Of a stretch of 28,193 nt of DNA, positions 8,564 through 15,926 are shown one piece after another (positions within the stretch are counted from its first letter, which is position 1; the number at the start of each line of letters is the position of its first letter). Source of the DNA: Flavobacteriales bacterium UBA6049 (GTDB taxonomy: Bacteria; Bacteroidota; Bacteroidia; Flavobacteriales_G; Salibacteraceae); the NCBI GenBank assembly GCA_002429085.1, contig DIYR01000184.1, positions 1 to 28,193 of the forward strand, given 5' to 3'. Position numbers and translations under genes: made by a program. The notes under the pieces were generated by a model that was not told where the DNA came from, did no database searches, and saw nothing but the letters and a program-made list of their open reading frames with translations.

Positions 8564-9426
8564 TAAAAAGCAATGTATTGTTCAGGATTCACTGGTTGCC
8601 CATCATCCCAAAGTTCAAAATGTAAGTGTGGTCCAGTTGTATGAGTTCCGGTGTTTCCAACAATCGCTATTGCTTCACCTGCTTCAACGGGATCTCCCAC
8701 TTTTTTCAATAAAGCAGAACAATGCTTGTAGATACTCACCAGATTATTTCTGTGTTGAACTTGAATCACAAACCCACTTTCAGATGTCCAATCTGCCAAT
8801 GTTATTGTTCCATTCATTACGGCTTTCACCGCCTCGTTTTCATCAGAAACCACATCTATACCAAAGTGTTTTTCTTCTGGATTAAAAGAAGATGAAACGG
8901 AACCATCAATTGGAGTAAATAAGAAATAAGTGGTCTTTGTTGAGTTATCTCTCAAATTTTGGTTAATCGTGTACTCTTCTTCTCTTTCTATTTTTGCTCT
9001 AAACGCAGAGTCTTCTTTTGAACGAACATCGTTTACTGCCTGTAGTTGATTATTTGGGTTAATATCGCCCGTTATACTATCAACCACCACTTCACCCGTA
9101 AGAACGTTACGTAAGTTCAAAATATACTGATCACGAATGCGCAATTCATCTTCTAAACTATCCGATTTCAACACGGCATAAGCTGCATTTCTCTTAGCGT
9201 CAACATCACTATACCCAGGAATATATTCTCTCAATGGTGTAAAAGCAATTATCCCAATCAATAAGCTAATAAGCAAAATCACAATTAAACCAACATAAGT
9301 AAATACGTTTAACGGAGTCAATTGAAGAGATACTCGTTCCTCAAACGTATCATCGTTCAAAATCACCAAACGGTACTTATTCTTAAGTTTTTTATAAACC
9401 TTCTTTTTCTTGGGTTCGTTTTCCAT
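8563..9426 (-). CDS. M23 (LytM) family peptidase with N-terminal membrane anchor
   Basis: 287 aa from ATG 9426; a TTG at 9438 would add MRLT and is less likely. Order of parts: a basic cytoplasmic tail of ~40 residues, one transmembrane helix at ~43-62, a ~100-residue stalk, then the M23 domain from ~170 to the end. The zinc ligands are all present: H187 and D191 in HFGID and the HLH pair at about 267-269, plus H235 in YKHC. It should be an active peptidoglycan endopeptidase facing the periplasm. A cytoplasmic tail plus M23 domain is the form of peptidases that work with bactofilins, and a bactofilin gene lies at 12311. It heads an operon with rnhA and diverges from the SprE-like gene. Confidence 0.9.
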   Translation of the reverse strand: MENEPKKKKVYKKLKNKYRLVILNDDTFEERVSLQLTPLNVFTYVGLIVILLISLLIGIIAFTPLREYIPGYSDVDAKRNAAYAVLKSDSLEDELRIRDQYILNLRNVLTGEVVVDSITGDINPNNQLQAVNDVRSKEDSAFRAKIEREEEYTINQNLRDNSTKTTYFLFTPIDGSVSSSFNPEEKHFGIDVVSDENEAVKAVMNGTITLADWTSESGFVIQVQHRNNLVSIYKHCSALLKKVGDPVEAGEAIAIVGNTGTHTTGPHLHFELWDDGQPVNPEQYIAF

Positions 9427-9552
9427 GGTCAGGCGCAAATATCTTCAAAATGCCCGTTCAGCCATCTTTTTAAGAGTAGAATGCTTTGTTAACAAATACA
9501 AACAGATTTCACAGAGATCAAGATATCACCTAGTTCCATTCTGAAAATAAAA

Positions 9553-9560
9553 TATTTTTG
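9553..9560 (+). promoter_or_regulatory. -7 box for the SprE-like gene
   Basis: TATTTTTG is a perfect TAnnTTTG match. It covers the TTG at 9558 that begins the longest open frame, so that TTG is unlikely to be the start codon. Initiation near 9566 leaves a ~30-base leader to TTG 9597. No clear -33 TTG was seen. Confidence 0.5.
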
Positions 9561-9596
9561 AAGCCCTTTAGTTATACCCATCATAGATATACCGAA

Positions 9597-12260
9597 TTGC
9601 AACGTAATCGATTACATCAGTTTTTAACGCTAGGTATTATATTACTGTTCACCCTGTTGAGTTATCAGTGTTCAACTGAAAAAACAGGATGGGCTCACCG
9701 TACCTATCATAATACCACTTCTTACTATAACGGGTATTTCAATGCTCGTGAATTAGTAAAAACTTCTGTGGCATCGTTTGAAGAATCTTACGAAGAAGAC
9801 TATACTCAGATTCTTCCTGTATTCAAATATACGGATGAACAGTCTGCTCAAGGAATGTTAGCAGATATGGATTTAGCAATCGAGAAGTGTTCTAAAGTCA
9901 TCAACCGTCATAGTATAGAGAAACGAAACGAAGAACACGTAAAATGGATAGATGAATGCTATTACGTAATTGGTCAAGCCAATTTCTACAAACTAGACTA
10001 CCCAAAAGCGCGTCAGTTTTTCGAATATGTTTCTAAAAAGTATAAATCTCAAGAAACACGATATGATGCCATGCTTTGGTTAGCTAAAACGTTGATACAA
10101 CAAGAAAACTACGAAAAAGCAGAGCGCATTCTAAGATTGGCAGAAGGGGATGAAGCCTTTCCAGAACGACTATATCCTGAGATTCGAAAAATCTATACAG
10201 ATCTATACCTCCGTCAAGACAACATTCCTTTAGCGATTCCTGAATTACAAATTGCTATTGAGCTTACAAAAAAGAAGAAACAGCGAGTTCGACTAACTTA
10301 TTTATTGGGTCAACTATATGCAGAGCAAGGTGAACGAAAAGATGCTTCCGATGCTTTTAAGCGTGTTATTGCTATGCATCCTGATTACAAAATGTTGTTC
10401 TACGCAAAGATTCAACGTGCTTTAGCTCAGAATACAGATTTTGGAGGACGCGAAGAAGTTAGAAAAGAGCTGCGTAAAATGCTCGCTGACGAAAAGTACC
10501 TAGAATTTAGAGATCAGATTTATTATGGTTTAGCCATGATGGATAAAAACGAGGGCAACATTCCTGGAACTCTTGAAAATCTCCAAAACTCTGTAGATGC
10601 TAGCGTTGGAAACTCGCAACAAAAAGGAAGAAGTTTCTTAGCAATGGGTGAAATTCACTTTGAGCAAAAGAATTACCAAAAAGCTCAAGCTTACTATGAT
10701 TCTACTGTTAGTTTCTTAGATCCAAACTATCCGAATTACGATGAAGTTGTTTTAATCGCTGATAATTTGGATGATCTCGTAGCTCAAATAGTCATAATTG
10801 AAGAACAAGACTCTTTGTTGCGAGTGGCTAACATGAGTGATAATGAACGTGAAAAGCTCATAGCGGGTCTTATTCAAGAAAAACTAGAAGAAGAGGAAAG
10901 AAGAAAAGCAGAGTTCGAAGCGGCTCAATTTGCTGATAACTCAGACGACTCATTTGGTGGAGGCCTTCCTCCTACTCCTGGTGGTGTTGGAGGCCCTCCT
11001 GGAGGATCAAACAAATGGTATTTCTACAATCCTGCAACAGTTGGTTTTGGTGCTGCCGAATTTAAACGAATCTGGGGTACACGTAAAAATGCAGATAACT
11101 GGCGTAGATCAAATAAAACACAACTTGACCCTCTTGAATTACTAGCAGAAAACGAAGCCGATACTGCAGCAGGAAGCTCGTTTATTGTAAATGCAGATGG
11201 CGATACAATTGAGGTAAGTAACGATTGGGAAGATCCATCATACTGGTTAAAGGGACTTCCATTCTCTGAAGAAGATCAAACCACGGCTAAAAACCAAATA
11301 ATTGAAGCTTACCATGAGTTAGCTATCATATACAAGGAGCAAATGGAAGATACTCCTGCTTCCATTGAAACATTGCTAGAAATGGACAAGCGCTTTGCAC
11401 CTCATAAATATCAAGCAGACAGCTACTATCGTTTATATCGTGCATACATGGATTTATCTGAAATCAATAAAGCAGATACTTACAAAAACAAAATTTTACA
11501 GGAATATCCAGAATCAGATTTTGCTAAAATCTTAATTGACCCTGACTATTTCGCGAAAAACAACGAATCTGAAAAAGCAGCCACTGCTTATTATGATAAG
11601 ACCTATGATTACTATATCAAAGGTTATTATTATCAGACCATTTTAAATTGTGACTATGCATTTGAACATTTCCCAGAGTCTAGTCTATTCCCACAGTTTA
11701 AATTATTGCGTGCTTTAGCTACAGGTCAAGAGAATGGTAAAGAACAACTATTAGTTGATTTGCAAGCGATTGCTGCAGAGTATAAAGATCAAGAGGTAGG
11801 TCAAAAAGCATCACAACTTATTACTGTTCTCACTGCCGAACCAGAAGCAGAAAAAACCGTAGAAGAAGAGGTTGAAGAAGAACCATCTCCTTATACATTT
11901 GATCCAAACTCAAAACACAACTTCGTAGTTCTACTGCCAGAAGGGCAAGGAAATTTATTGATTCATAAAAACAATATTTCTGATTTCAATTTGAAGAACT
12001 ACAAAATGGATGGGTTAAAATCTCGTAACCTTATCTTACAAGAAGGAATGCACATGGTAGCGATCATGAGCTTTCCGAATGCTGAAAGTGGGTTAGTTTA
12101 TTTAACCAACTTTTCAAATAATCAAGATTTGTTGAAAGATATCAATGGAAATGAATTCCCGAGATTCATCATCTCTTACAATAATTACGCAGTATTCTAC
12201 AAACGTAAAAACGTAGAAGAATACATGGAATTCTTTAACCAGCATTATACAAACCCATAA
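9597..12260 (+). CDS. sprE: TPR lipoprotein of the SprE/PorW type (type IX secretion/gliding)
   Basis: 887 aa from TTG 9597; the frame opens at TTG 9558 (900 aa) and has no ATG near the N-terminus. From 9597 the product has Arg-rich residues, a ~15-residue hydrophobic core and a Cys at about residue 25 (LLSYQC), as in a lipoprotein, although the Gln before the Cys is unusual. Helical TPR-like pairs fill ~80-430 and ~540-760. Between them lies a Gly/Pro-rich linker (10960-11007). The C-terminal ~110 residues, from HNFVVLLPEGQG to the end, match the conserved tail of SprE/PorW proteins as I remember them. SprE/PorW is a periplasmic lipoprotein needed for type IX secretion. Bactofilin plus ATP synthase downstream supports the call. 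A paralogous TPR lipoprotein is the alternative. Confidence 0.7.
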   Translation: MQRNRLHQFLTLGIILLFTLLSYQCSTEKTGWAHRTYHNTTSYYNGYFNARELVKTSVASFEESYEEDYTQILPVFKYTDEQSAQGMLADMDLAIEKCSKVINRHSIEKRNEEHVKWIDECYYVIGQANFYKLDYPKARQFFEYVSKKYKSQETRYDAMLWLAKTLIQQENYEKAERILRLAEGDEAFPERLYPEIRKIYTDLYLRQDNIPLAIPELQIAIELTKKKKQRVRLTYLLGQLYAEQGERKDASDAFKRVIAMHPDYKMLFYAKIQRALAQNTDFGGREEVRKELRKMLADEKYLEFRDQIYYGLAMMDKNEGNIPGTLENLQNSVDASVGNSQQKGRSFLAMGEIHFEQKNYQKAQAYYDSTVSFLDPNYPNYDEVVLIADNLDDLVAQIVIIEEQDSLLRVANMSDNEREKLIAGLIQEKLEEEERRKAEFEAAQFADNSDDSFGGGLPPTPGGVGGPPGGSNKWYFYNPATVGFGAAEFKRIWGTRKNADNWRRSNKTQLDPLELLAENEADTAAGSSFIVNADGDTIEVSNDWEDPSYWLKGLPFSEEDQTTAKNQIIEAYHELAIIYKEQMEDTPASIETLLEMDKRFAPHKYQADSYYRLYRAYMDLSEINKADTYKNKILQEYPESDFAKILIDPDYFAKNNESEKAATAYYDKTYDYYIKGYYYQTILNCDYAFEHFPESSLFPQFKLLRALATGQENGKEQLLVDLQAIAAEYKDQEVGQKASQLITVLTAEPEAEKTVEEEVEEEPSPYTFDPNSKHNFVVLLPEGQGNLLIHKNNISDFNLKNYKMDGLKSRNLILQEGMHMVAIMSFPNAESGLVYLTNFSNNQDLLKDINGNEFPRFIISYNNYAVFYKRKNVEEYMEFFNQHYTNP
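10960..11007 (+). repeat. Low-complexity Gly/Pro-coding stretch in the SprE-like gene
   Basis: Codes for GGGLPPTPGGVGGPPGG, a flexible linker between the two helical halves of the protein. GGAGGCC occurs twice about 30 bases apart. It is unusually GC-rich for this AT-rich window. Confidence 0.6.
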
Positions 12261-12283
12261 TATAATCGTTAGGGTTGGATAAT

Positions 12284-12291
12284 TACATTTG
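12284..12291 (+). promoter_or_regulatory. -7 box for bactofilin and perhaps the ATP synthase operon
   Basis: TACATTTG is a perfect TAnnTTTG match 19 bases before ATG 12311. No convincing -33 element at normal spacing. No strong terminator lies between the SprE-like gene and this box, so read-through is also possible. Confidence 0.45.
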
Positions 12292-12310
12292 CACTACTTA
12301 AGCAACACAG

Positions 12311-12733
12311 ATGTTTTCTAAAAATAAAACCATGGCGAAAGCAGCAGACCTCGAAGGTGGATCACGAAATCACATTGCGCAAGGTACCCGCATCAAAGGA
12401 GATGTTGAAACCGAAGGCGATTTAAGAATTGATGGAACTCTCGAAGGCAGTATTGTTTCTAAAGGAAAATTAGTAGTTGGCTCTACTGGCGAAATTCAAG
12501 GAGACATTAAATGTGTAAATGCCAATGTAAGTGGTAAAGTTGCAGGAACTATTGTTGTTTCAGAAATGTTAGTGATTACAAGCTCTGGTAAAGCTAGTGG
12601 TGATATCACTTACGGTCAACTAACTGTAGAACCTGGCGGGTTACCAGAAGGAACACTTACCATCGCTGGAAAGATGAAAGAAATCTCATCGAATGGCAAA
12701 AAACGACCAGCACAAACCGAAAGGACAGCTTAG
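12311..12733 (+). CDS. Bactofilin (polymer-forming cytoskeletal protein)
   Basis: 140 aa. The core (~25-115) shows the right-handed beta-helix pattern of bactofilins: GTRIKGDVETEGDLRIDGTL, then repeating GxIxG steps such as GEIQGDIK, GKVAGTI and GKASGDI. The ends are short and disordered, with a basic tail (GKKRPAQTERTA). Bactofilins polymerise without nucleotides at the inner face of the membrane and place cell-wall enzymes. The gene overlaps atpZ by 41 bases. An internal ATG at 12332 would shorten it by 7 residues. An anchored M23 peptidase, the usual functional partner type, is encoded divergently three kb upstream. Confidence 0.9.
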   Translation: MFSKNKTMAKAADLEGGSRNHIAQGTRIKGDVETEGDLRIDGTLEGSIVSKGKLVVGSTGEIQGDIKCVNANVSGKVAGTIVVSEMLVITSSGKASGDITYGQLTVEPGGLPEGTLTIAGKMKEISSNGKKRPAQTERTA

Positions 12734-12920
12734 AACGATTGCACGGTTCTCTGGGATTGGCTTTCAAATGCTTGCAATTATTGCACTGGGAACATGGGGA
12801 GGCTCAAAGTTAGATGGAGAGAATCCTGACTTTCCCATTTATACTTTAGTACTTTCACTTCTCTCTGTATTAGCTGCTCTATATTTGATTATTAGAGAGG
12901 TTATTTCTAACAACGAATAA
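12693..12920 (+). CDS. atpZ: ATP synthase accessory protein AtpZ/AtpI family
   Basis: 75 aa with two membrane helices: ~22-37 (GFQMLAIIALGTWGG) and ~47-68. The pattern GxWGGxxLD between the helices is typical of the AtpZ/AtpI (Fo F1-ATPase subunit) family. Members help c-ring assembly or act in Mg2+ transport at the start of atp operons. The position two genes before atpB supports this. It begins inside the bactofilin frame, overlapping it by 41 bases in another frame, and no later ATG keeps the first helix complete. Confidence 0.8.
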   Translation: MAKNDQHKPKGQLRTIARFSGIGFQMLAIIALGTWGGSKLDGENPDFPIYTLVLSLLSVLAALYLIIREVISNNE

Positions 12921-12924
12921 CTCG

Positions 12925-13308
12925 ATGCGAAAACCTTTGATATTATTTTTCTGTGCTTCCTTCGTCATATTCGGCATTCACCAAGTACTTTATAACATTC
13001 CTGCCATACAAACGCAACTCTCGCAACGTTCAATCATAGAAATTCATACTATTATTGGCTCATTAACTCTCCTTATACTATTCTCACTCTTCCAAGTAAA
13101 AAGGTTTGCTAGTCAACAAGTCGGCATGGCTTTTTTAGCATCTGGATTAGTAAAAATGATTTTTGTCGGTTCTTACTTCTTTTTTAAGTTCAACACCACT
13201 GAAATCGAACACCCGAAAACCTTTACGCTTCATTTTTTCGCTATTTATTTCTTCTATTTAGCATTGGAAACTTACCTAACTTTCAGATTTTTCATCAAAA
13301 AAGATTGA
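12925..13308 (+). CDS. Four-helix membrane protein of the atp operon, unknown function
   Basis: 127 aa with four predicted membrane helices at about 5-22, 38-57, 66-87 and 100-122, and a basic C-terminus (FFIKKD). It starts 4 bases after the atpZ stop and lies just before atpB. In other bacteria this place is held by atpI (UncI), also a four-helix protein, so an AtpI-like role in c-ring assembly is a reasonable inference from position and topology. I do not recognise AtpI signature residues. Flavobacteria often have a DUF-type protein here. Confidence 0.75.
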   Translation: MRKPLILFFCASFVIFGIHQVLYNIPAIQTQLSQRSIIEIHTIIGSLTLLILFSLFQVKRFASQQVGMAFLASGLVKMIFVGSYFFFKFNTTEIEHPKTFTLHFFAIYFFYLALETYLTFRFFIKKD

Positions 13309-13384
13309 TTATCAACCTCTACTAACAAATATCTCATCAAATTAAAAACTCAAACATTCCCCCCTTTTGTGTTGCTAGATTGTC

Positions 13385-13392
13385 TATTTTCG
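13385..13392 (+). promoter_or_regulatory. Possible internal -7 box before atpB
   Basis: TATTTTCG, one mismatch from TAnnTTTG, 42 bases before ATG 13435 within the 126-base gap after the four-helix gene. A TTTTG at 13365-13369 lies 15 bases upstream. The gap is much longer than others in the operon, which fits an internal promoter. Confidence 0.3.
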
Positions 13393-13434
13393 CAGCGATT
13401 TTTAGAAGCGCCCTTAGGCAATACTTATTTTACA

Positions 13435-14520
13435 ATGCAGCATTTGAAAAGCTTTAGTTTGAAGAGTCTAACCTTATTAGCAGTTCTAATACTTTGCAGT
13501 GTATCAGTTGGCCTTGCCAATGATTCTCATGACTCTGAAAAGGATAAATCATTCAACGCCAAAGAAATGATCATGCATCATATTAAAGATGCGCATGATT
13601 GGCACTTCTTTGATTTACCAAATGAAGATGGAACCTCAACCCCTGTTAGCTTGCCATTACCTGTAATTTTAATCTATGAAGGGCAACTTGACGTTTTCAT
13701 GTCGTCAGAGTTTCATCATGGACACTCGCCAGTCACAAAAGGTAATCGCACATACGTATTACACCATGGAAAAATATATGTCGGTGATGTAGATGGACAT
13801 CTTGAAATGGATGAACACCATCATCCAACAAATGCTAAACCAATTGACATTTCCATTACGAAAAACGTAGCTGCGATGTTAATCTCGGTTATTCTACTAG
13901 TAGCATTATTTGCAGCAGCAGCGAAGTCTTACAATACAAATACGAAAGCACCGAAAGGGTTAGCTGGCTTCTTAGAACCACTTGTTCTATTTGTTAGAGA
14001 TGAGATTGCAAAACCAAATATATCTGGAGATCAATACAAAAAGTTTTTGCCTTTCCTATTAACAGTGTTTTTCTTCATATGGATTAATAATTTGATGGGA
14101 TTGATACCTGTTCTCGCGCCAAACCTAACTGGTAATATAGCTGTAACTTTCGTTTTGGCAGTATTTACTCTTCTAATCACGAATTTTTCTGGAAACAAGT
14201 ATTATTGGAAGCATATATTAATTCCACCTGTACCATGGTGGCTCTATCCTATTATGATTCCGGTAGAGATAATCGGAATGTTCACAAAGCCTTTCGCACT
14301 AATGATTCGTTTGTTTGCGAATATTACGGCAGGTCACATTCTTATATTAAGTTTAGTATCGCTCATATTCATATTTAAGTCAGTTTCTATGTCAGCAATG
14401 TCCATTCCATTTATGGTATTTATGAATACCTTGGAACTATTGGTAGCTGCATTGCAAGCGTATATTTTTACCTTGCTATCAGCGTTGTTCATAGGCATGG
14501 CTACAGAAGAGCATCATTAA
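13435..14520 (+). CDS. atpB: ATP synthase Fo subunit a, with long N-terminal extension
   Basis: 361 aa from ATG 13435; the open frame begins at GTG 13369 but that places 22 residues before the signal peptide and overlaps the possible promoter. Longer than E. coli AtpB (271 aa) because of an N-terminal signal peptide (KSFSLKSLTLLAVLILCSVS) and a ~115-residue His-rich domain that should lie in the periplasm (HHIKDAHDWH, FHHGHS, DEHHHP). The membrane part follows, with helices from ~141 onward. The essential arginine of proton transfer is R292 in LMIRLFANITAGH, followed by the conserved NTLELLVAALQAYIFTLL helix. Subunit a forms the proton half-channels against the c-ring. The extended form is usual in Bacteroidota. 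Confidence 0.95.
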   Translation: MQHLKSFSLKSLTLLAVLILCSVSVGLANDSHDSEKDKSFNAKEMIMHHIKDAHDWHFFDLPNEDGTSTPVSLPLPVILIYEGQLDVFMSSEFHHGHSPVTKGNRTYVLHHGKIYVGDVDGHLEMDEHHHPTNAKPIDISITKNVAAMLISVILLVALFAAAAKSYNTNTKAPKGLAGFLEPLVLFVRDEIAKPNISGDQYKKFLPFLLTVFFFIWINNLMGLIPVLAPNLTGNIAVTFVLAVFTLLITNFSGNKYYWKHILIPPVPWWLYPIMIPVEIIGMFTKPFALMIRLFANITAGHILILSLVSLIFIFKSVSMSAMSIPFMVFMNTLELLVAALQAYIFTLLSALFIGMATEEHH

Positions 14521-14556
14521 TTCGGATTTGTTTAATTTCTATAAAATCAAGTAAAA

Positions 14557-14760
14557 ATGACTGGTACTTTAGCAGCAATTGGAGTAGGTCTATCAGTATT
14601 AGGTGCAGGCCTTGGAATTGGTCGCATCGGTGGAACTGCTACTGAAGCAATGGCAAGACAACCTGAAGCTTCTAACAAAATCCAAACTGCAATGATCATC
14701 GCAGCAGCACTTATTGAAGGTGTTGCATTATTCGGTGTTGTTGCATCTGCATTCTTCTAA
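14557..14760 (+). CDS. atpE: ATP synthase Fo subunit c
   Basis: 67 aa, two membrane helices forming a hairpin. The loop is ARQPE (33-37), the contact with the central stalk. The proton-carrying acid is E54 in ALIEGVALFG. The Na+-type ligands are absent: Ile21 stands where Na+ synthases have Gln, and Gly55 where they have Ser, so a proton-driven ring is expected. Shorter than most (79-89 aa), as often in Bacteroidota. A strong hairpin follows at 14776-14810 before atpF. Confidence 0.97.
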   Translation: MTGTLAAIGVGLSVLGAGLGIGRIGGTATEAMARQPEASNKIQTAMIIAAALIEGVALFGVVASAFF

Positions 14761-14775
14761 GAAACTTGAAGATGT

Positions 14776-14810
14776 TCAGCAACCCTTAACGATTGGTTAG
14801 GGGTTGCTGA
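14776..14810 (+). promoter_or_regulatory. Hairpin between atpE and atpF
   Basis: Arms 14776-14790 (TCAGCAACCCTTAAC) and 14796-14810 (GTTAGGGGTTGCTGA) pair over 15 positions with one G-U pair; the loop is GATTG. No T run follows (TTAAAAATTAAAC), so it is a poor terminator and more likely a partial terminator or 3' stabiliser for atpE mRNA. Confidence 0.6.
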
Positions 14811-14850
14811 TTAAAAATTAAACAATAAAAATTATCAAACAATCTAAGAA

Positions 14851-15345
14851 ATGGATTTAGTTACTCCCGATTTAGGTTTAGCGATTTGGACAACGATCGC
14901 ATTTTTGATTTTGTTAGTACTTCTTCGTGCCTTAGCATGGAAACCTATGCTAGGTGCTGTTCAGGCTCGTGAAGAGTCTATTAACAAAGCATTAGAATCT
15001 GCTGAAGAGGCTAAGAAAGAAATGGCTGCTTTACAAGCAAGCAACGAGCAATTGTTACAAGAAGCTCGCGAAGAGCGCGATCGTATGTTACGTGAAGCTC
15101 GTGATACAAAAGATCAAATTATTTCTGAAGCTAAATCAAAAGCTGAAGATGAAGCAAACAAAATGATTGCTTCTGCTAAGGCTACTATTGATGGCGAAAA
15201 GAAAAGAGCATTAGCTGAAATTAAAACTACTTCTGCTGAACTAGCTTTAGCTGTTGCAGAAAAAGTATTGCGTACTGAGTTAAGCTCAGATGAGAAGCAA
15301 AAAGAATTAGCTAATAAGTACGTAGAAGAAATTAGCTTAAACTAA
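14851..15345 (+). CDS. atpF: ATP synthase Fo subunit b
   Basis: 164 aa. One N-terminal membrane helix (~8-26, GLAIWTTIAFLILLVLLRAL), the usual WKPML turn, then a long charged coiled coil (~40-150) of alternating Glu/Lys/Ala that forms the peripheral stalk linking Fo to F1. Length and order fit. It starts 90 bases after atpE, the longest gap from atpE to atpG, with the hairpin in it. atpH follows after one base. Confidence 0.95.
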   Translation: MDLVTPDLGLAIWTTIAFLILLVLLRALAWKPMLGAVQAREESINKALESAEEAKKEMAALQASNEQLLQEAREERDRMLREARDTKDQIISEAKSKAEDEANKMIASAKATIDGEKKRALAEIKTTSAELALAVAEKVLRTELSSDEKQKELANKYVEEISLN

Positions 15346-15346
15346 A

Positions 15347-15904
15347 ATGAACATCTCTAAAGCAGCATCACGTTACGCCAAGGCATTGTTAGACCTTGCT
15401 ACAGAAAAGCAAGTCCAAGATGTCGTGTTAGCTGATATGGAAACTCTAGCAAAGGCTTTAAAAGAGTCTAACGAGTTACACATGTTGGTAACTAGTAAGG
15501 TGGTAAGTGAAGACAAGAAAGAGCAAGCGTTATCAGCTGTTTTTTCTGGAAAATTGCAAGAGATGACTCTTAAGTTCTTCCAATTATTGGCTAAGAACTC
15601 AAGAGCCGAGTTAATTCCAGATATCACAGTTGCATATCCAAAAGCTTATAAAATAGCAAATGGAATTCTTGAAATTGAAGTAAAATCAGCTCAAAAGCTT
15701 GATGATGCTTCTATGGACAAGATCAAACAACTTGTAATCACAAAAGATTGGAAGTCTGTTGAGGTAACAGAAATTATCGATCCATCCGTAATTGGTGGTT
15801 TTGTTGTAAAGGGTAATAACACCGTTTACGATGCGTCTGTAGCATCTCAACTTAGAAGCTTTAAACATAATTTAGTAGACAATTCACACATAGCGCAGCT
15901 ATAA
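15347..15904 (+). CDS. atpH: ATP synthase F1 subunit delta
   Basis: 185 aa, OSCP/delta family. The N-terminal signature NISKAASRYAKALLDLA and the C-terminal IDPSVIGGFVVKGNNTVYDASVASQLRSF are both typical. It joins the peripheral stalk to the top of F1. ATG follows the atpF stop by one base, suggesting coupled translation. Confidence 0.95.
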   Translation: MNISKAASRYAKALLDLATEKQVQDVVLADMETLAKALKESNELHMLVTSKVVSEDKKEQALSAVFSGKLQEMTLKFFQLLAKNSRAELIPDITVAYPKAYKIANGILEIEVKSAQKLDDASMDKIKQLVITKDWKSVEVTEIIDPSVIGGFVVKGNNTVYDASVASQLRSFKHNLVDNSHIAQL

Positions 15905-15926
15905 AACTGTAATAAATCAACACGAA

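Noticed and set aside
8550..8885. Plus-strand frame of 111 codons opposite the M23 gene
   Set aside because: Antisense of the conserved M23 domain, with no promoter or recognisable domain.
10930..11145. Open frame of 71 codons within the SprE-like gene
   Set aside because: A shadow created by the Gly/Pro-coding stretch; no start context and no recognisable protein.
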